Below, one piece after another: positions 44,440-55,732 of a DNA stretch of 64,000 nucleotides. Location: contig BDSI01000099.1 in assembly GCA_003117195.1 (NCBI GenBank), forward strand, positions 332,479 to 396,478, read 5' to 3'. The notes under the pieces were generated by a model. The model was not told the origin of the DNA, made no database searches, and saw nothing but the letters and a program-made list of their open reading frames with translations. Position 1 is the first letter of the stretch. Every line of letters begins with the position of its first letter. The translations under genes and the position numbers were made by a program. The stretch is from Eudorina sp. 2006-703-Eu-15. Lineage: Eukaryota; Chlorophyta; Chlorophyceae; Chlamydomonadales; Volvocaceae.

Positions 44440-47400
44440 ACACACCGCTGAGTTCTCCACCAAGGCAGCGGCACACATCAAACCGTTCGCCCCCTCCCTC
44501 CCCCCTTTCCGAAGAACCGATCCCCGCCACGAGCCCCACCGGCCCCACCCACTCATCCGACCGCCTACCAGCCCCGCCCTCCGCCCCCGCCCGCCCGCGC
44601 TCACCTGCCGTGCCGGTGCATTGAGACCACCATGACCCGTGGGTCTTCCTCGAAGATCTCCTGGGTGCCCCGGCCGTGGTGCACGTCCCAGTCAACGATC
44701 ATGACCCGCTGCACCCCCGCCGACAGCGCCGCCGCGGCCGCCACCGCCGCGTTATTCAGGTAGCACCCGCCGCGTGCCACGTCGACACCGGCCTGCGAGC
44801 ACAGGGCCCACCCGGGGACGCGGGGGAGATTGTCGCGACTTTGCGGGCATCGGCGACCCAGCGGTGCGGTCCGTGGAAAACTGGGGGACCTTTGGGGAAC
44901 CTGGGCAGGGGCTTGTTCGGAAAGATGGTGACGGCGGTCAGCTCGGCCAGCGGTGCGTGATGACCCCACAATACATGTAGGTATAGATGTATATACACGT
45001 AACCCCCTGACGATGACGATGACGCCAACGACGAGCCAAACAGAAGACGACGACGCGCAGCAGCAGGACGGGAGCTCGCGGACTGCCCCATCCGGCGATC
45101 CGGCCGACGACGCGCCAGGTCCCCTCCCCTCCCCGCCAGTCGGCACCCTGGGCCCCAACGTGCTGGCCCAGCGGCGGAGTGGTTCACTTGGTCCCCTGCC
45201 CGCCGGGCATGGTAGCTGCGCCGGCGGACCGCTGCGCCTCGCTGCTGCTGGTACTGGTGCTGGTACCGGTGCTGCTGCTGCTGGTACTGGGCCTACACAG
45301 GGATACACAGGGTGTGGCCAACTTCCTGCTGCAGCCCCACCGCCGTGCCACCCAGCCACGCCACAACAACAACTCCGCTCCCGTTCCACCCACCCGACGC
45401 AGCCACCTCGATGCCAGCCAGCCCACCCCAGCCCACTCCAGTGGCGATTACCCCCCCCCCCCGCCCGCGACCCAGATCGCCCACCTGGGCCCCCGGCGGC
45501 CTCGTGACCGCCAGAGCGTGTCGGGCGCTGCCGGTGGCCAGCGCCACACCCACGTCGGCCGCAGCCCCCGCGGCCAGCAGGGCGGCGGTGCAGGTGTGCG
45601 CGTTGAACAGCGTGTCGGCGCAGATGTGGGGCCTGGGGGCGGTCGAGGTCGAGGTCGAGCTGGCTGGGGCGGAGGTGCTCGCCGCGGCGGCGGCTGCGCC
45701 CGAGGGGCCGGGGGCGGTCGTGCTGGGGGGTTCGGCCTGCGCGGCAGACAGCCCGAGTCCCAGGGCAAAAGAGGGTAACAGTGTAACGCCGTAATTCAGC
45801 ACGGGACGGCTGACAGCGCACCAGCTCCTCCGAGTGGCGAGTGCTGTGTGGCAGGTGCGGTGTCAGAAAGCAAACTGCCCAGACACTTTGCTTTGCGGTG
45901 ACCATTTCTTGCCAACGACAGGTGCCTGTGCCCCTTTGGATCGCGTTCTTTGTCCTCGCAACCCCCTTCCGGAGAACAGCACCTCCCTCCGTCTGTACTG
46001 CGGCATACTCCCCAAAAACCCAGTCAGCTCTTTCGTTCTGGGTACGTTTTCGACTGTAAGCACACACACCCAGCAACCAAGACAAGAAAATGCACGAGTC
46101 TTTCACCAACCAAATTGCTACACGTCCCCCCGAACACAGCACTACGCCGCCCGCCGGCATGCACGTCTAGGAACGCGGCTCCCAGCCCCACCTCCGGCGC
46201 CCTCGCGGCCCCGCCACAGCTGCACGGCCCGTGCGCGCCGCCGGCGGTAGCGCTGGCGCCCACCGCGCCGCAGGGGGGCTGACCCGGCTGCCCTTCCCGG
46301 TGCGTCCCGGCCGCCGCCCCCGAGCTGTTCACCGTGCCCATGCCCCGCACCGCCGCCACCAGCTCCCGGCGGTGCACCGCGAGCAGCTCCGGGTCGGTGG
46401 CGGGGCGGCAGGGCAGCAGCCGGCAGCGGTCCATCAGGCCGGCGGAGTGGAGGCGGGACATGATGGCCTGGAGTCGTTCGGGCCTGGGGAGAGGGGGGTA
46501 CAGTGTGAAAATTGGTAGGCGTATTCCAACTGCGCTAGGGGGGAGGAGGGGTTGGCGGGGGCGGGCGGGCGAGTTGGGAGGAGGGGCGCGCCAGGGGGAT
46601 ACAAGGCGGAGCGGCGGCCGCGCGGGGTGGATAGTGGTTGGTAGTGCCCTGGGGTAAAGGGTGCAGGCGGGAGGGGCAGCCGCGGGGCATGGACCAGACC
46701 CAGGAGGCGGGCTACCCGCCGCGGGCGCGGGGCCTCCCCTCCCCTCCCCACCCCACCGCACATGCTTCCACACGCGGCGAGGAGTCATCTCAGGCTGCGC
46801 GCACATGACGGCATCCCTCCCATCCATCTCCCACGCGGCCGGCGCCGGGCGGCATCAACCGCCATGTAGTTAGTGTTGAGCTGCGACCCAGTTCACATCC
46901 CTGGAGGTGACCCAGTTCACATCCCTGGAGGTGACCCAGTTCACATCCCTGGAGGTGACCCCCGCCAAGCCAAGGTCAAGGGACGGCGGCCAGGACGGGG
47001 TACAGTACGGGATACACACGTGGCAACCCATCCCTCCCATGTGTTAGTACGAACCCTTTGACCCGGCAGCCTCTCACCTTCCGGGGTAGGGCGGCAGCGA
47101 GGACCGGTGCAGGAGCGTCCGGACGTCCGCCGCCAGCAGCACATCCGCGGGCGGCGGCTTGTTGGGGCTGGCGGCACCGCCGGGGACGGGAGCGGCTCCG
47201 ACGGTTGCTCCCGCGGCTGTCGCAGCACCCGACTGTTGGTGTTGGTGCTGCTGCTGTAGTTGCTCTTGCCGCTGCAGCTGCGCCGCGTACGCCGCCACCC
47301 AGGCATTGGCATCGCCCAGCAGCTCTGAATCGCGGGCGGGGTCGTGGCCGCAGCCCGCACAGACGGCGCTGGAGCTAGACATTGGCCGGCAGCAGTTGAC

Positions 47401-48101
47401 GCAGAAGCGCATCGGCCGGTATGCCCCGGTGAAGGCCGCGTCCACGCTCTAAGCATAGGGGAATATCGATGAATCAGAAGGATTTTGTGAATAACAGAGG
47501 GGTCGCAGAGGAGGAGGCATGGCGGCAGAACGGGGGCCGGCGCGCAGTGATGGACACGCTGGGCGTTAGGTCAACGGTCATGTGCATGCTGATGACGGCA
47601 AACGATTGGAACTGCTGGTATGAATCAATACGCATTCTTCATTTTTAATGTTGGTGATGTCATTGGTAGCCTTAGAGGTGCAGCCCCATTCCCCGCCCTC
47701 CGCAAGCCGTCAGCGCTGGGTCCCATACTTACGCTCAGTCCAACAGTGGAGGACGCGGTGCTCGCCATGTTTGCAGCTGCAATGCCTGTGAGGAGCTCGC
47801 TCAACAGCTCCAGGGCCGAGGCCGGCAACGGTGGCGGTGTGAACTCGTCGTCGTCTTTGACATAGTCATCCTCGTCCTCACTGTCCAGTCCTTTTGCACT
47901 TGTAGCCTCAACCGAAGCATGTGTGCGGAGCTTGCACAACCGTCCGGGTCGTGATGCTTGCCCCGTGACAAGAGAGAGTGCTGTGGAAAGGCGCGTACTC
48001 GCAGCAATATGCTTTGGCAGACGCACCAGGTGTAAGGCCACGTTTTGCTTCAATGGATGGGCCACCCCTGGCCGTCCCTGCACGTTTGAACACGAACGCA
48101 T
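42265..48101 (-). CDS. Class II histone-deacetylase-like protein, catalytic residues altered
   Basis: Eight exons join in phase: 48101-47733, 47448-47078, 46483-46192, 45736-45485, 44792-44605, 44191-43980, 43650-43424 and 43017-42265, giving 887 residues. The N-terminal 70 residues are Arg/Ser/Ala-rich with few acids, like a transit peptide. A C-x2-C-x10-C-x2-C zinc-finger-like motif follows at residues 139-156; plant HDA15 also carries an N-terminal RanBP2-type finger. The deacetylase fold runs from PERLQAIMSRL through CYLNNAAVAAA, VDWDVHHGRGTQ, IYPGTGAVEEVG and VVMPVAYQF to LLLEGGYN. Zinc ligands Asp464 and His466 and catalytic Tyr594 are kept. The active-site pair in RPPGHHA reads RPPGAQA (427-428), and the third ligand in AGFDA reads AGFGA (Gly554). 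The C-terminal 250 residues are Gln/Glu-rich coiled coil and Ala/Gly-rich sequence. The end of exon 3 is ambiguous, since a donor 138 bases upstream is also in phase. Confidence 0.82.
46886..46957. repeat. 24-base tandem repeat, three copies, intronic
   Basis: Three copies of gacccagttcacatccctgg plus aggt stand in tandem within the second intron (46484-47077) of the deacetylase-like gene. The unit is a multiple of three. Confidence 0.95.
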
Positions 48102-48340
48102 GGCAGCTGACGTCTGCCTCCAGTCTCGAAAAAGTCCTGCAGCTTCAACAAATTGCGACCATCGGAAACATCCTAGTCAGAACTATGAAGAAATAGCTGG
48201 CTTGTAAACATCCTTCAGGACATCAGGAGTCACGTTAAAAGGAAGCGGTTTGACGGTTGGCCGAGCAACCGGCGTGCAAAAAGTGTCGCGTGTTTCCCAT
48301 TCTTTCCAACGTGACGTCAAGAGTTTTCGAGTCTCATAAT
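48102..48340. promoter_or_regulatory. Short divergent promoter region, deacetylase-like / PCMT
   Basis: Only 239 bases separate the two predicted start codons, so both promoters must overlap here or use 5' UTRs within it. Composition is less GC-rich than the genes. Confidence 0.45.
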
Positions 48341-51300
48341 ATGCGTTCAGCACTGCGTGGCGCCTTGTATCTGCGCGGCCAGGGAGCATCCCTGCTTGCT
48401 CGGCAACTCGTAACGTCATGCGGCTTATGCAACGCAGCCGCGACTCTGAATTATGATAACGACACACAAGATGCACTTGTTGACAGTCTCGTCAAGCAAG
48501 GGCTTGTAAACAACCCTCGCGTGGAGGCAGTGCTGCGGGCTCTGGACAGACGGGACTTCACCTTCACGCACATGGGAATTCCGGCTCACGTCAGCTACAG
48601 GGCAAGTGATACCCCCCTCCCACAGCAGCTGCTACTCCCCACCCGTCCCCGGCGTCAGGGTGGTATCATCAACGCCGTCCCCCGGCGCGCATGGAGGTGC
48701 TGTCCACCGCAAGAGCGCGCAACTTGCCGTACGAGGCGGGCCCCCCGCCACTCATGCGACTCCGCCACTCATGCAACTCCGCCACTCATGCAACCCCTCC
48801 AATCATGCAACCCCTCCAATCATGCAACCCCGCCACTCATGCACCCCCTCGCCCCTTTCCTGTGTGCGCCCCCTTCCACAGGACAGCCAGGTCCCCATCG
48901 GCCAGGGCCAAACCATCTCAGCGCCCTCATTTCACGCGATCTGCTTGGAGCTGCTGGCCGAGCATGCGGTGCCGGGGGCAGTGGTGCTGGACGTCGGCGC
49001 GGGTGCGTCGGGGCTGGCACGTCCTGGGGCCTGGGTGGTGTCTCATGGGGGCTGGGACATCGGGGGGGCTGGAGTCTCGTTAGAACGGCGTCCGCGCCGC
49101 CTGAACCCGCCTGACACCCGCCACCGGGGTGTGGATCCGGATTCGGTCAGCACTGCGGGCCATCTGCCCCAAGCCAGGCGCTGCGACCGCAAACCATCCG
49201 CCCCGGAGAAGCAGATGCTGGCGGCGCAAGCCCACACCGCTGTTCCTCATCAGGCCCCGGCTAGACATCAATCCCTTTATCAAGTCCACCGTCCGGAGCA
49301 AATCGTGCTCCTGCACCCCCCGGCCCCGCCCCCCCGGCTGTCTTCTGCCGCGCCCCTCCGCGCCGTTCCTCGTCATCCTGCCAGTGGTCATCTCTCCTCC
49401 CCCTCCCCCGCCCCGCAGTTTGAATGTGCCTACCAATCTCCTATACCCCCGCCCCCGCCACGCAGGTTCGGGCTACCTGACCGCGTGCCTGTCACTGATG
49501 GTGGGACCGGAGGGCCGCGTGGTGGCGCTCGAGCGGCACGAGCGGCTGGTGGACCAGGCCGGGTGCGTCGTGTCGTAGCGCCGTCGTACAAACCCAGGAG
49601 AGGGCGCACGGGGGTTTCGGAGCACAGCTCAGGGACACGTCGTGCCACGTGCAACTGGGCGAGGCGTGGCGGAGTGGCCGGAGCTCAGATTGCGATTACG
49701 GGCTGCCTGAACCTTTCGGGCGGGCGGTTGTGGCGCCGAAAGGTCGTGTCTTGTCCAAGCACAGGAGTTAGGCAGTATCGCTTACCCAGCGATGCGCTGT
49801 GTTTCGGAGCTGGCAAAGACCCCAAAGCTGCTCCGGAACTGCATCGCCGGCTCGCCGCGCCAGCCGTCCGTATGACGCAGACTGGCGCTGACGCAGAGTG
49901 GCTGGGGGCTTGTCTCGCGGTCTCTAGGTTCTCAGGTCTCTAAGTCGTGCTCGCGGACGAACACCCAGCAGGCGTGACCGTGCTCGCAGACGAACACCCA
50001 GCAGGCGTGACCGTGCTCGCGGACGAACACCCAGCAGGCGTGACCGTGCTCGCGGACGAACACCCAGCAGGCGTGACCGTGCTCGCGGACGAACACCCAG
50101 CAGGCGTGACCGTGCTCGCGGACGAACACCCAGCAGGCGTGACCGCGATCTCAACGTTGCAAGGCAGGGCGGTGAGCAGGCATGCCCTTGCCTTTGCGTC
50201 GACCGGTGTCCGTGCCGTGGTGCAGGCAGGGGCTGGTCCGCGGCCTGGCCCACGCCGTGGGCGACCTCAGACCGGGCGCGGCGCCATCACCACCACCGCC
50301 ACCACCACCGCCGTCTGGCCGTGGGCCCGGGCCGGGCCACGGGGCGCCGGGTCAGGGACTGGGCCCGCGGCGGCTCCACAACATCGAGCTCTTCCACGGC
50401 AACGTCCTGGACGGTGAGGCAGTGAGGCTGTGAGGTGCCCAGCGACCCCCGGCGAGGCCGCTGCGGGGCCGCCACTCGTGGCAAGTGTGTTTTCTCGGTC
50501 GAAGGAACCACGAATGCCGCATTGCGGCATTAGTTTGACCCGCGGGTCATCGTGGGTGCCCCTGGGAGTCCCCGGTTGTGAGGCAGGAGTGCGCGCCATG
50601 CACGGGACGCCCCAACGGCGCCCGGAAGGTTGCCGGATGGCGTGTGTGTTCAGCCAGGAACCTACCCGCCCGAACCTCCCCGAGCTCATTGTGTGTTGGT
50701 GTGCCGCCGCCATCCGGTGACCGCGTGCGTCCCCTTGTTCCCTTTCGGGCAGATGCAGCGCTGGCGGCAGTGGGCGCCCGGGGCCCCTTCCACGCCATCC
50801 ACGTGGGCGCGACGGCGCGGGAGGTGCCGGCGGGGCTGACCGCCCTGCTGCGACCCGCGGGTCGGTTGGTGCTGCCTGTAGGACCGCCCGTGGGCATGCA
50901 GGTGAGGGGCCGCCAGGGGAGGGGACAGGCGGCCGGCACAGGTCGCTGCCGGCCGCCTCTGTCAGGCAGGGGGGGCTGCGGGGGGAGGGTCGGTGCGTCT
51001 TGTGGTTCGTCGTTGCGGGGACTGCCCGCTGGTTGCGGGGACTGGGAAGGCGGTCGCGCGCCGCTGCGGCGGGTCAACGGCAGCGCAGGGCATCGGAACT
51101 GCGTGTTGGCCTTCAGCGCCCTCGCCCTCGTCGCGTCCCTGTCCGCCTGCCGCACAACTGCCGCCCGCTGTCGTCGTATGCGCCTCTTAGTTCTCGACAG
51201 GCGCGACCGAGACGATTGCACGGTCTTCGAACGCGCGTCGCGTGCTGCACAGTGCAGCACAGCACCTGATTATGTACACACGGCGACACGCACACCTACG

Positions 51301-51722
51301 TACATGCGTGGGTGCGTGTGGACTAACCTGAAACGACCCACGACCACCACACCCACAGCGCCGTCCGATGCCGTGCGAAGCGAGGCCCTGCGAGGCGAGG
51401 CGACGTGCCCTGTTGCTTTTCTCTTATGCCATGGCGATGATGAAACGGCACGGCCTGGAGACCGGCCAGTCGTGCTGCGCCGCCCCCACCTGTGTGTACT
51501 GCACCGCCTTGTGTCCAACGAGAAGACCGCGGCGAGGGAGCCCGCCCGACCTAACCCTGTGTGTGTGTGGGTGTGTGGGTGCACTCCGTCTTTGTGTTGT
51601 GGGTGCAGAGCCTGGTGGTGGTGGACAGGGCGGCGGACGGCTCCTCTCTGCAGGTCACCAGCCGGGTGCGGGACGTGAAGCTGCCGCCGCTGGCGCCCCC
51701 GAACGCGGAGAGACCCCTGTGA
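48341..51722 (+). CDS. PCMT1: Protein-L-isoaspartate O-methyltransferase
   Basis: The enzyme transfers a methyl group from S-adenosylmethionine to L-isoaspartyl residues and so starts repair of aged proteins. Six exons join in phase: 48341-48601, 48882-49002, 49466-49562, 50226-50413, 50753-50901 and 51609-51722, giving 309 residues. Family blocks in order: DALVDSLVKQGLV, VEAVLRALDRRDF, VPIGQGQTISAPSFHA, the SAM-binding motif I VLDVGAGSGYLTA, GRVVALERHERLV, FHAIHVGATA and LRPAGRLVLPVG. The first intron is most simply read as GC-AG (AGG|gcaagt), because that alone keeps phase with the acceptor at 48882. The N-terminus (MRSALRGALYLRGQ...) is Arg/Leu/Ala-rich and looks like an organelle targeting peptide. 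A Pro/Gly-rich insertion of about 35 residues in exon 4 is unusual for the family. Confidence 0.9.
49946..50143. repeat. 33-base tandem repeat, six copies, intronic
   Basis: Six near-perfect units beginning cgtgctcgcggacgaacacc lie in the third intron (49563-50225) of the PCMT gene. Unit length is a multiple of three, and the array stays open on both strands (an 11-residue LADEHPAGVTV period on the plus strand). Confidence 0.95.
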
Positions 51723-51731
51723 ACAGACTGC

Positions 51732-51791
51732 TGGACAACCGACTGGACAACCGACTGGACAACCGACTGGACAACCGACTGGACAACCGAC
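51732..51791. repeat. 12-base tandem repeat, five copies
   Basis: Five copies of tggacaaccgac begin ten bases after the PCMT stop codon, so they should be in its 3' UTR. Confidence 0.95.
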
Positions 51792-51835
51792 TGAGTGACC
51801 GACCGACTGAGGGGCCGGACAGAGGAAGTGCAGCC

Positions 51836-51891
51836 GGACGGACGGACGGACGGACGGACGGACGGACGGACGGACGGACGGACGGACGGAC
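51836..51891. repeat. GGAC tetranucleotide tract
   Basis: About 14 uninterrupted GGAC units, within 120 bases of the PCMT stop codon. Confidence 0.95.
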
Positions 51892-52761
51892 CCCTCTTGA
51901 GCATGTTGGAGCACGAAGAACGGTAGAACGCCCGGCGACCTGTTGCCTTACCGTACCGTACCATACCGTACACCTACACTACCGGCTCACCTCCTGATGG
52001 ACTGCACCCGTGAGAAGCCACGTGGGTCGGTGGGCCGGGTGGCGGGGGTGCAACAACTTGTCCCGCGGACATCCTTGATAATATCTTGTCTGCCGAGGCT
52101 CCGTCGCTCTGCTGCGACTCCTGGACCAACTGACGACCTCCCATGTGCTGGCGCTCGTCGTCGCCGTGTGGGCGCGGATGCGTGCCGGGGGCCCCGGGTG
52201 GATCGGCGAAGGGGCCGCGGTCGGACCTCCACTTCCCTGTGGGCGCGGCGGATGCGGGTTCGGCTGCGGGTTCGGCCGCGGGTGTGCCACCCACCGGCTG
52301 GACCGAAGGGCGGAGCCGCCCGGGTTCGGGCGGTGTGTGTCCGGGTGGTGCTGAGAGCCACTGCCATGTTGGGCCGGCGGTGGTGATGGGAGCCGGTGAT
52401 AGGAGCCCATTCCCCAGCGGCTTTGTGGGGCGCCTTTTGAACTCTCGATTGCATGACGTCTCGATTCCCCGTTGTAGTTGGCAACCGACCTTGTGTTACG
52501 GTGGTCTCGACTGCCCGTGTTGCGCTGTCGACGGGATGCAGCAGTGTAGGTGAAGGGTTTCGGTTCAGGGTTTCGGGTTTAGATGTGAGAGGAGGGTACC
52601 GTCGGCGCGCGCGCTGATGATGCCCGGTGGCCGGCGACTGAATGCACCGCCGCGCGGTGACGTTCCGGTTCTGTGTGGTGGGTGTTGAGGGGCGGGTGGG
52701 TGGGTCGGAGCGAGTCGGTGGTGATACTCCGAACGAGTCCCGCCCGAGGCTGGCAGCTGGT

Positions 52762-52821
52762 CCTGCCAGGTCTTCCCCTGCCAGGTCTTCCCCTGCCAGG
52801 TCTTCCCCTGCCAGGTCTTCT
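52762..52821. repeat. 15-base tandem repeat, four copies
   Basis: Four copies of cctgccaggtcttcc in tandem, the last slightly altered. The unit is a multiple of three and on the minus strand would read Gly-Glu-Asp-Leu-Ala, but no gene is supported there. Confidence 0.9.
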
Positions 52822-55548
52822 CCGCTGCACCACACGGCAGCGATCCGCTGAAGGGACGTTGAGGTTGCTGTTGGTAGTTGGTAGTTCGTCGTTGGTTGGT
52901 TGGCGCTGTCATCAGGAAACCAGACTGCGGGTGACTGGACTCGTCTGCACTGCTCTGCGCAGTCGTCGCGACGTCGCGTCCTACAAAGCCCGGCAGGCAG
53001 ATGCCTCCGACACGGGCAATCGGGCGGGTATCTCGGTCGGTCGCCCCGTCCTGTGCGTGGTGCGATGTCTGTGCTGGCCATGCCACGTGCTCGTGCTCGC
53101 CATGCAGCACCGAAACAAGAACCGGTGGCGGGGAGGGGACCGTGGCGGCAGGATGATCATATGGCGCAGTATTTCATGATAGCAGTATGCACACACAATC
53201 ACACACACACACACGTATAACCCCCCAAGGGTCGGTGGTCCGTCCCGCCTCGACGCCCCAACAGCCCTCTACCCCAGCAGCCCGAGCAAGGAGGCAGCCA
53301 CCCCGCCCCGCCAAGGAGGCTGCTCCCACCGGCTGCTCCGCCCACGCACCAGGAGGTGTCCTCCCGGCGGCAGAGAGCCCACAGGGCCAACGGACCACCA
53401 CCGCCACCCCCACCCCCACCACCCCCACCAGATATCTATTGAAGTTGGGGGAACAGGCTACAACCCACCCACCCACCCACCCTACTCGGGGCAGCGGCGA
53501 GCGACCTCTTTCAGTCCCTCACAGCCCGCCGCGGCCCCCCCTGGACGTACGGATGATGGGGTGCAGTACATACACACACAGCTATATGCACACCCGCGCA
53601 CCCACCACCACGGCCTGGGTGGTTCGGCCGCGCCAGTCGCTACACCTTCAACTACACAAACATTTCCCTCCGGGGAGAACACCAACCCTCCCCACCTCAC
53701 GCCCCTCGCCTTCCACGACACGCCGTGTCGTTCACCGGCCCGGCACGACCCACGGCCCAATGCTCCACGGGGGGAAAGGGCGCAACACCCCCAGCCCGCT
53801 CGCACGTCCACCCCGTACATAACCAGTTCGTCGCCCCCCAGACGCCGCCTCCGCTTGATGCTCGCGCGACGAAGAGACCCAAGGAGAGACCAAAGCCGGT
53901 GCCCAAAAGCGACCCCGTACCCGCACGTCAACTAAACTAGGATGCTAATCTGGACCCATCGCCCATCCCCTGGCCCCCTGGTCCCAGGTGAACACGCAAG
54001 ACGCCCCTCACCTAATGGTGCTCTGCTGCTCTCAGCCCAACAGGAATGATTGCGCTGAGTATGCCGTGCCGTATATCGTACCCTACCGTATGCGACCCAG
54101 CGGAGCGGACACGCGTGACGGCCGCTGGGTCCCTGACTCCCTGTGACGCCGGGCACTGCGGTCGGGGTGGCGGCGGTGCAGTCCGGGGTCCGGGGAGGTA
54201 TATAGCAGCAGCAGCAGCAGTCCCGCTGGGCTTGTGGCTCGGCGCCGCCCCGGTTTGGCCCGGCCGCCCCGTCTCCCCGCCGTTCAGCCGTCTGGCCCAG
54301 GCGGCGGCAGCGCCGGCACGTACCCGGCCGCCACGCCCCGCTTGGCCCGGCCGCTCCCCGCTCCGGGGAGCGAGCATCCCAACGACCCCAACCCCGCATC
54401 CAGACCGGGGGTTCCAACGCCAACCGGACGAGAACCGGTCGGACGGTGGGGCCCCCCTCCATTCTGAACCGCCTGCTCCCCGGGCGGCGGGATCGGTGCG
54501 CTCCCCGCAGACCCGCGAAGGACTTCGACCCTCCGGATCCGGTAAGGGGCCCCCAGCACTACCCCCCCCCCAACCCCGCGCCGGCGGCCGGAGCCCGGCG
54601 GCGGACCCTTCCGCGCCGTCGTTGGGACTTGGGAGGGTGCGCAACCGCGCACAGGCTCACAGGCACCACATATGACATCTAGTACGACACACGACACGCT
54701 CTATATCCGAGGGGACACACAGAGCTTGAGTCCGAGAGAGGGTCCGACGCGCGAAGACCGCAGACGGTCACCGCCGCGACAGGAGCCGTGTGCCGTCGCC
54801 ATCGCCTCCATTGGACCCACCATCAACCCTCACTCAGTGTCACCTCACCCCTCCTGCTGTCGCTGCCGCAGAGCGGCTGCTGCTGCTGCGCTACTGCCGC
54901 TGTTCTTTTGCCACTGCGGTGGTGGTGCGACTGGCCGTTACCCCAGCCGCTGCTGCTGCTGCTGCTGCTGCTGCTGCGTCTGGCGTTGATCCTGCTCGCT
55001 ATTTGATCAGGAAGCCAGCCCCACCGGCCTCGGTCCTCCGGGTTGGATCCGGGCTCGTCACCCTGTAGACGGCACCCCACCCGCGGCTTCAAACCAAACC
55101 CCGCGCGTCCGTCACCAACTCTGGTTGGTGCATCGCCGCAGCCCCCTCCTCCTGTTCCGCCCCGCTCGTCCTCCTCCTCCTCCTCCTCCTCCTCCTCCTC
55201 CCCCTCCTCCTCCCCCTCCTCCTCCTCCTCGTCAATCCGCACCAGACGAAACGCCTAGAAGACCTCGGGAGGCGCCGATAATCGCAGACGCAAGCAGCGT
55301 AACCCCCAGCACCCGCGCAGGCCTCGTTCCCACACCACTGCCACTCGCGCGCACCCCCCCGGGGGGGTCCAGCGGGGCACCCGGGCTCGGGTCCCTCACA
55401 CGCCTCCAGACGGGGCCCCCATGGTCGCGTCCCCCGATTCCGCGCCCCCAAGGTTGACGTGGCCCCAGAGCTGACATGCGGTGCCGTGGGCCCCAGCCGT
55501 GCGCCCCCGCCGTCACCCAACTCAGCGGCGACGACCCGCTTCCAGAGC

Positions 55549-55687
55549 TCACAGCGGCGCCAGGTTCTTCATCACCTCGTCCCATCCGCCTGCGCCGTCA
55601 GTTTCCATCGGATCTGTACGACGCACGTCGTCGTCGTCGTCGACCTTGACTTCAACCTCGATCTGGAGGTCCCCGGATGCCGATAAC

Positions 55688-55732
<45 letters not shown>

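Larger units (their letters stand above)
51723..55548. other. Convergent intergenic region rich in simple repeats
   Basis: This lies between the stop of PCMT and the stop of the Tudor-array gene. It holds tandem arrays at 51732-51791, 51836-51891 and 52762-52821, a CA stretch near 53192-53216, and a CTC-rich tract near 55167-55230. Several long GC-driven frames are open, including 51987-53081 on the minus strand (364 codons), but none shows a known domain or a convincing start. No gene is called. Confidence 0.5.

Noticed and set aside
44940..44975. A Gly-His-His-Ala reading on the minus strand inside a deacetylase-like intron, which could have restored the missing His-His pair.
   Set aside because: No AG acceptor occurs in the roughly 50 bases before it, and the exon 4 to exon 5 join already aligns fully with the family, leaving no gap for it.
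49946..50143. Regular repeats suggesting a CRISPR-like array.
   Set aside because: The units are directly adjacent with no unique spacers, and the genome is eukaryotic.
51987..53081. 364-codon open frame on the minus strand with a Gly-Glu-Asp-Leu-Ala repeat.
   Set aside because: The repeat comes from a 15-base tandem array, the rest resembles no family, and it lies in a repeat-rich convergent spacer.
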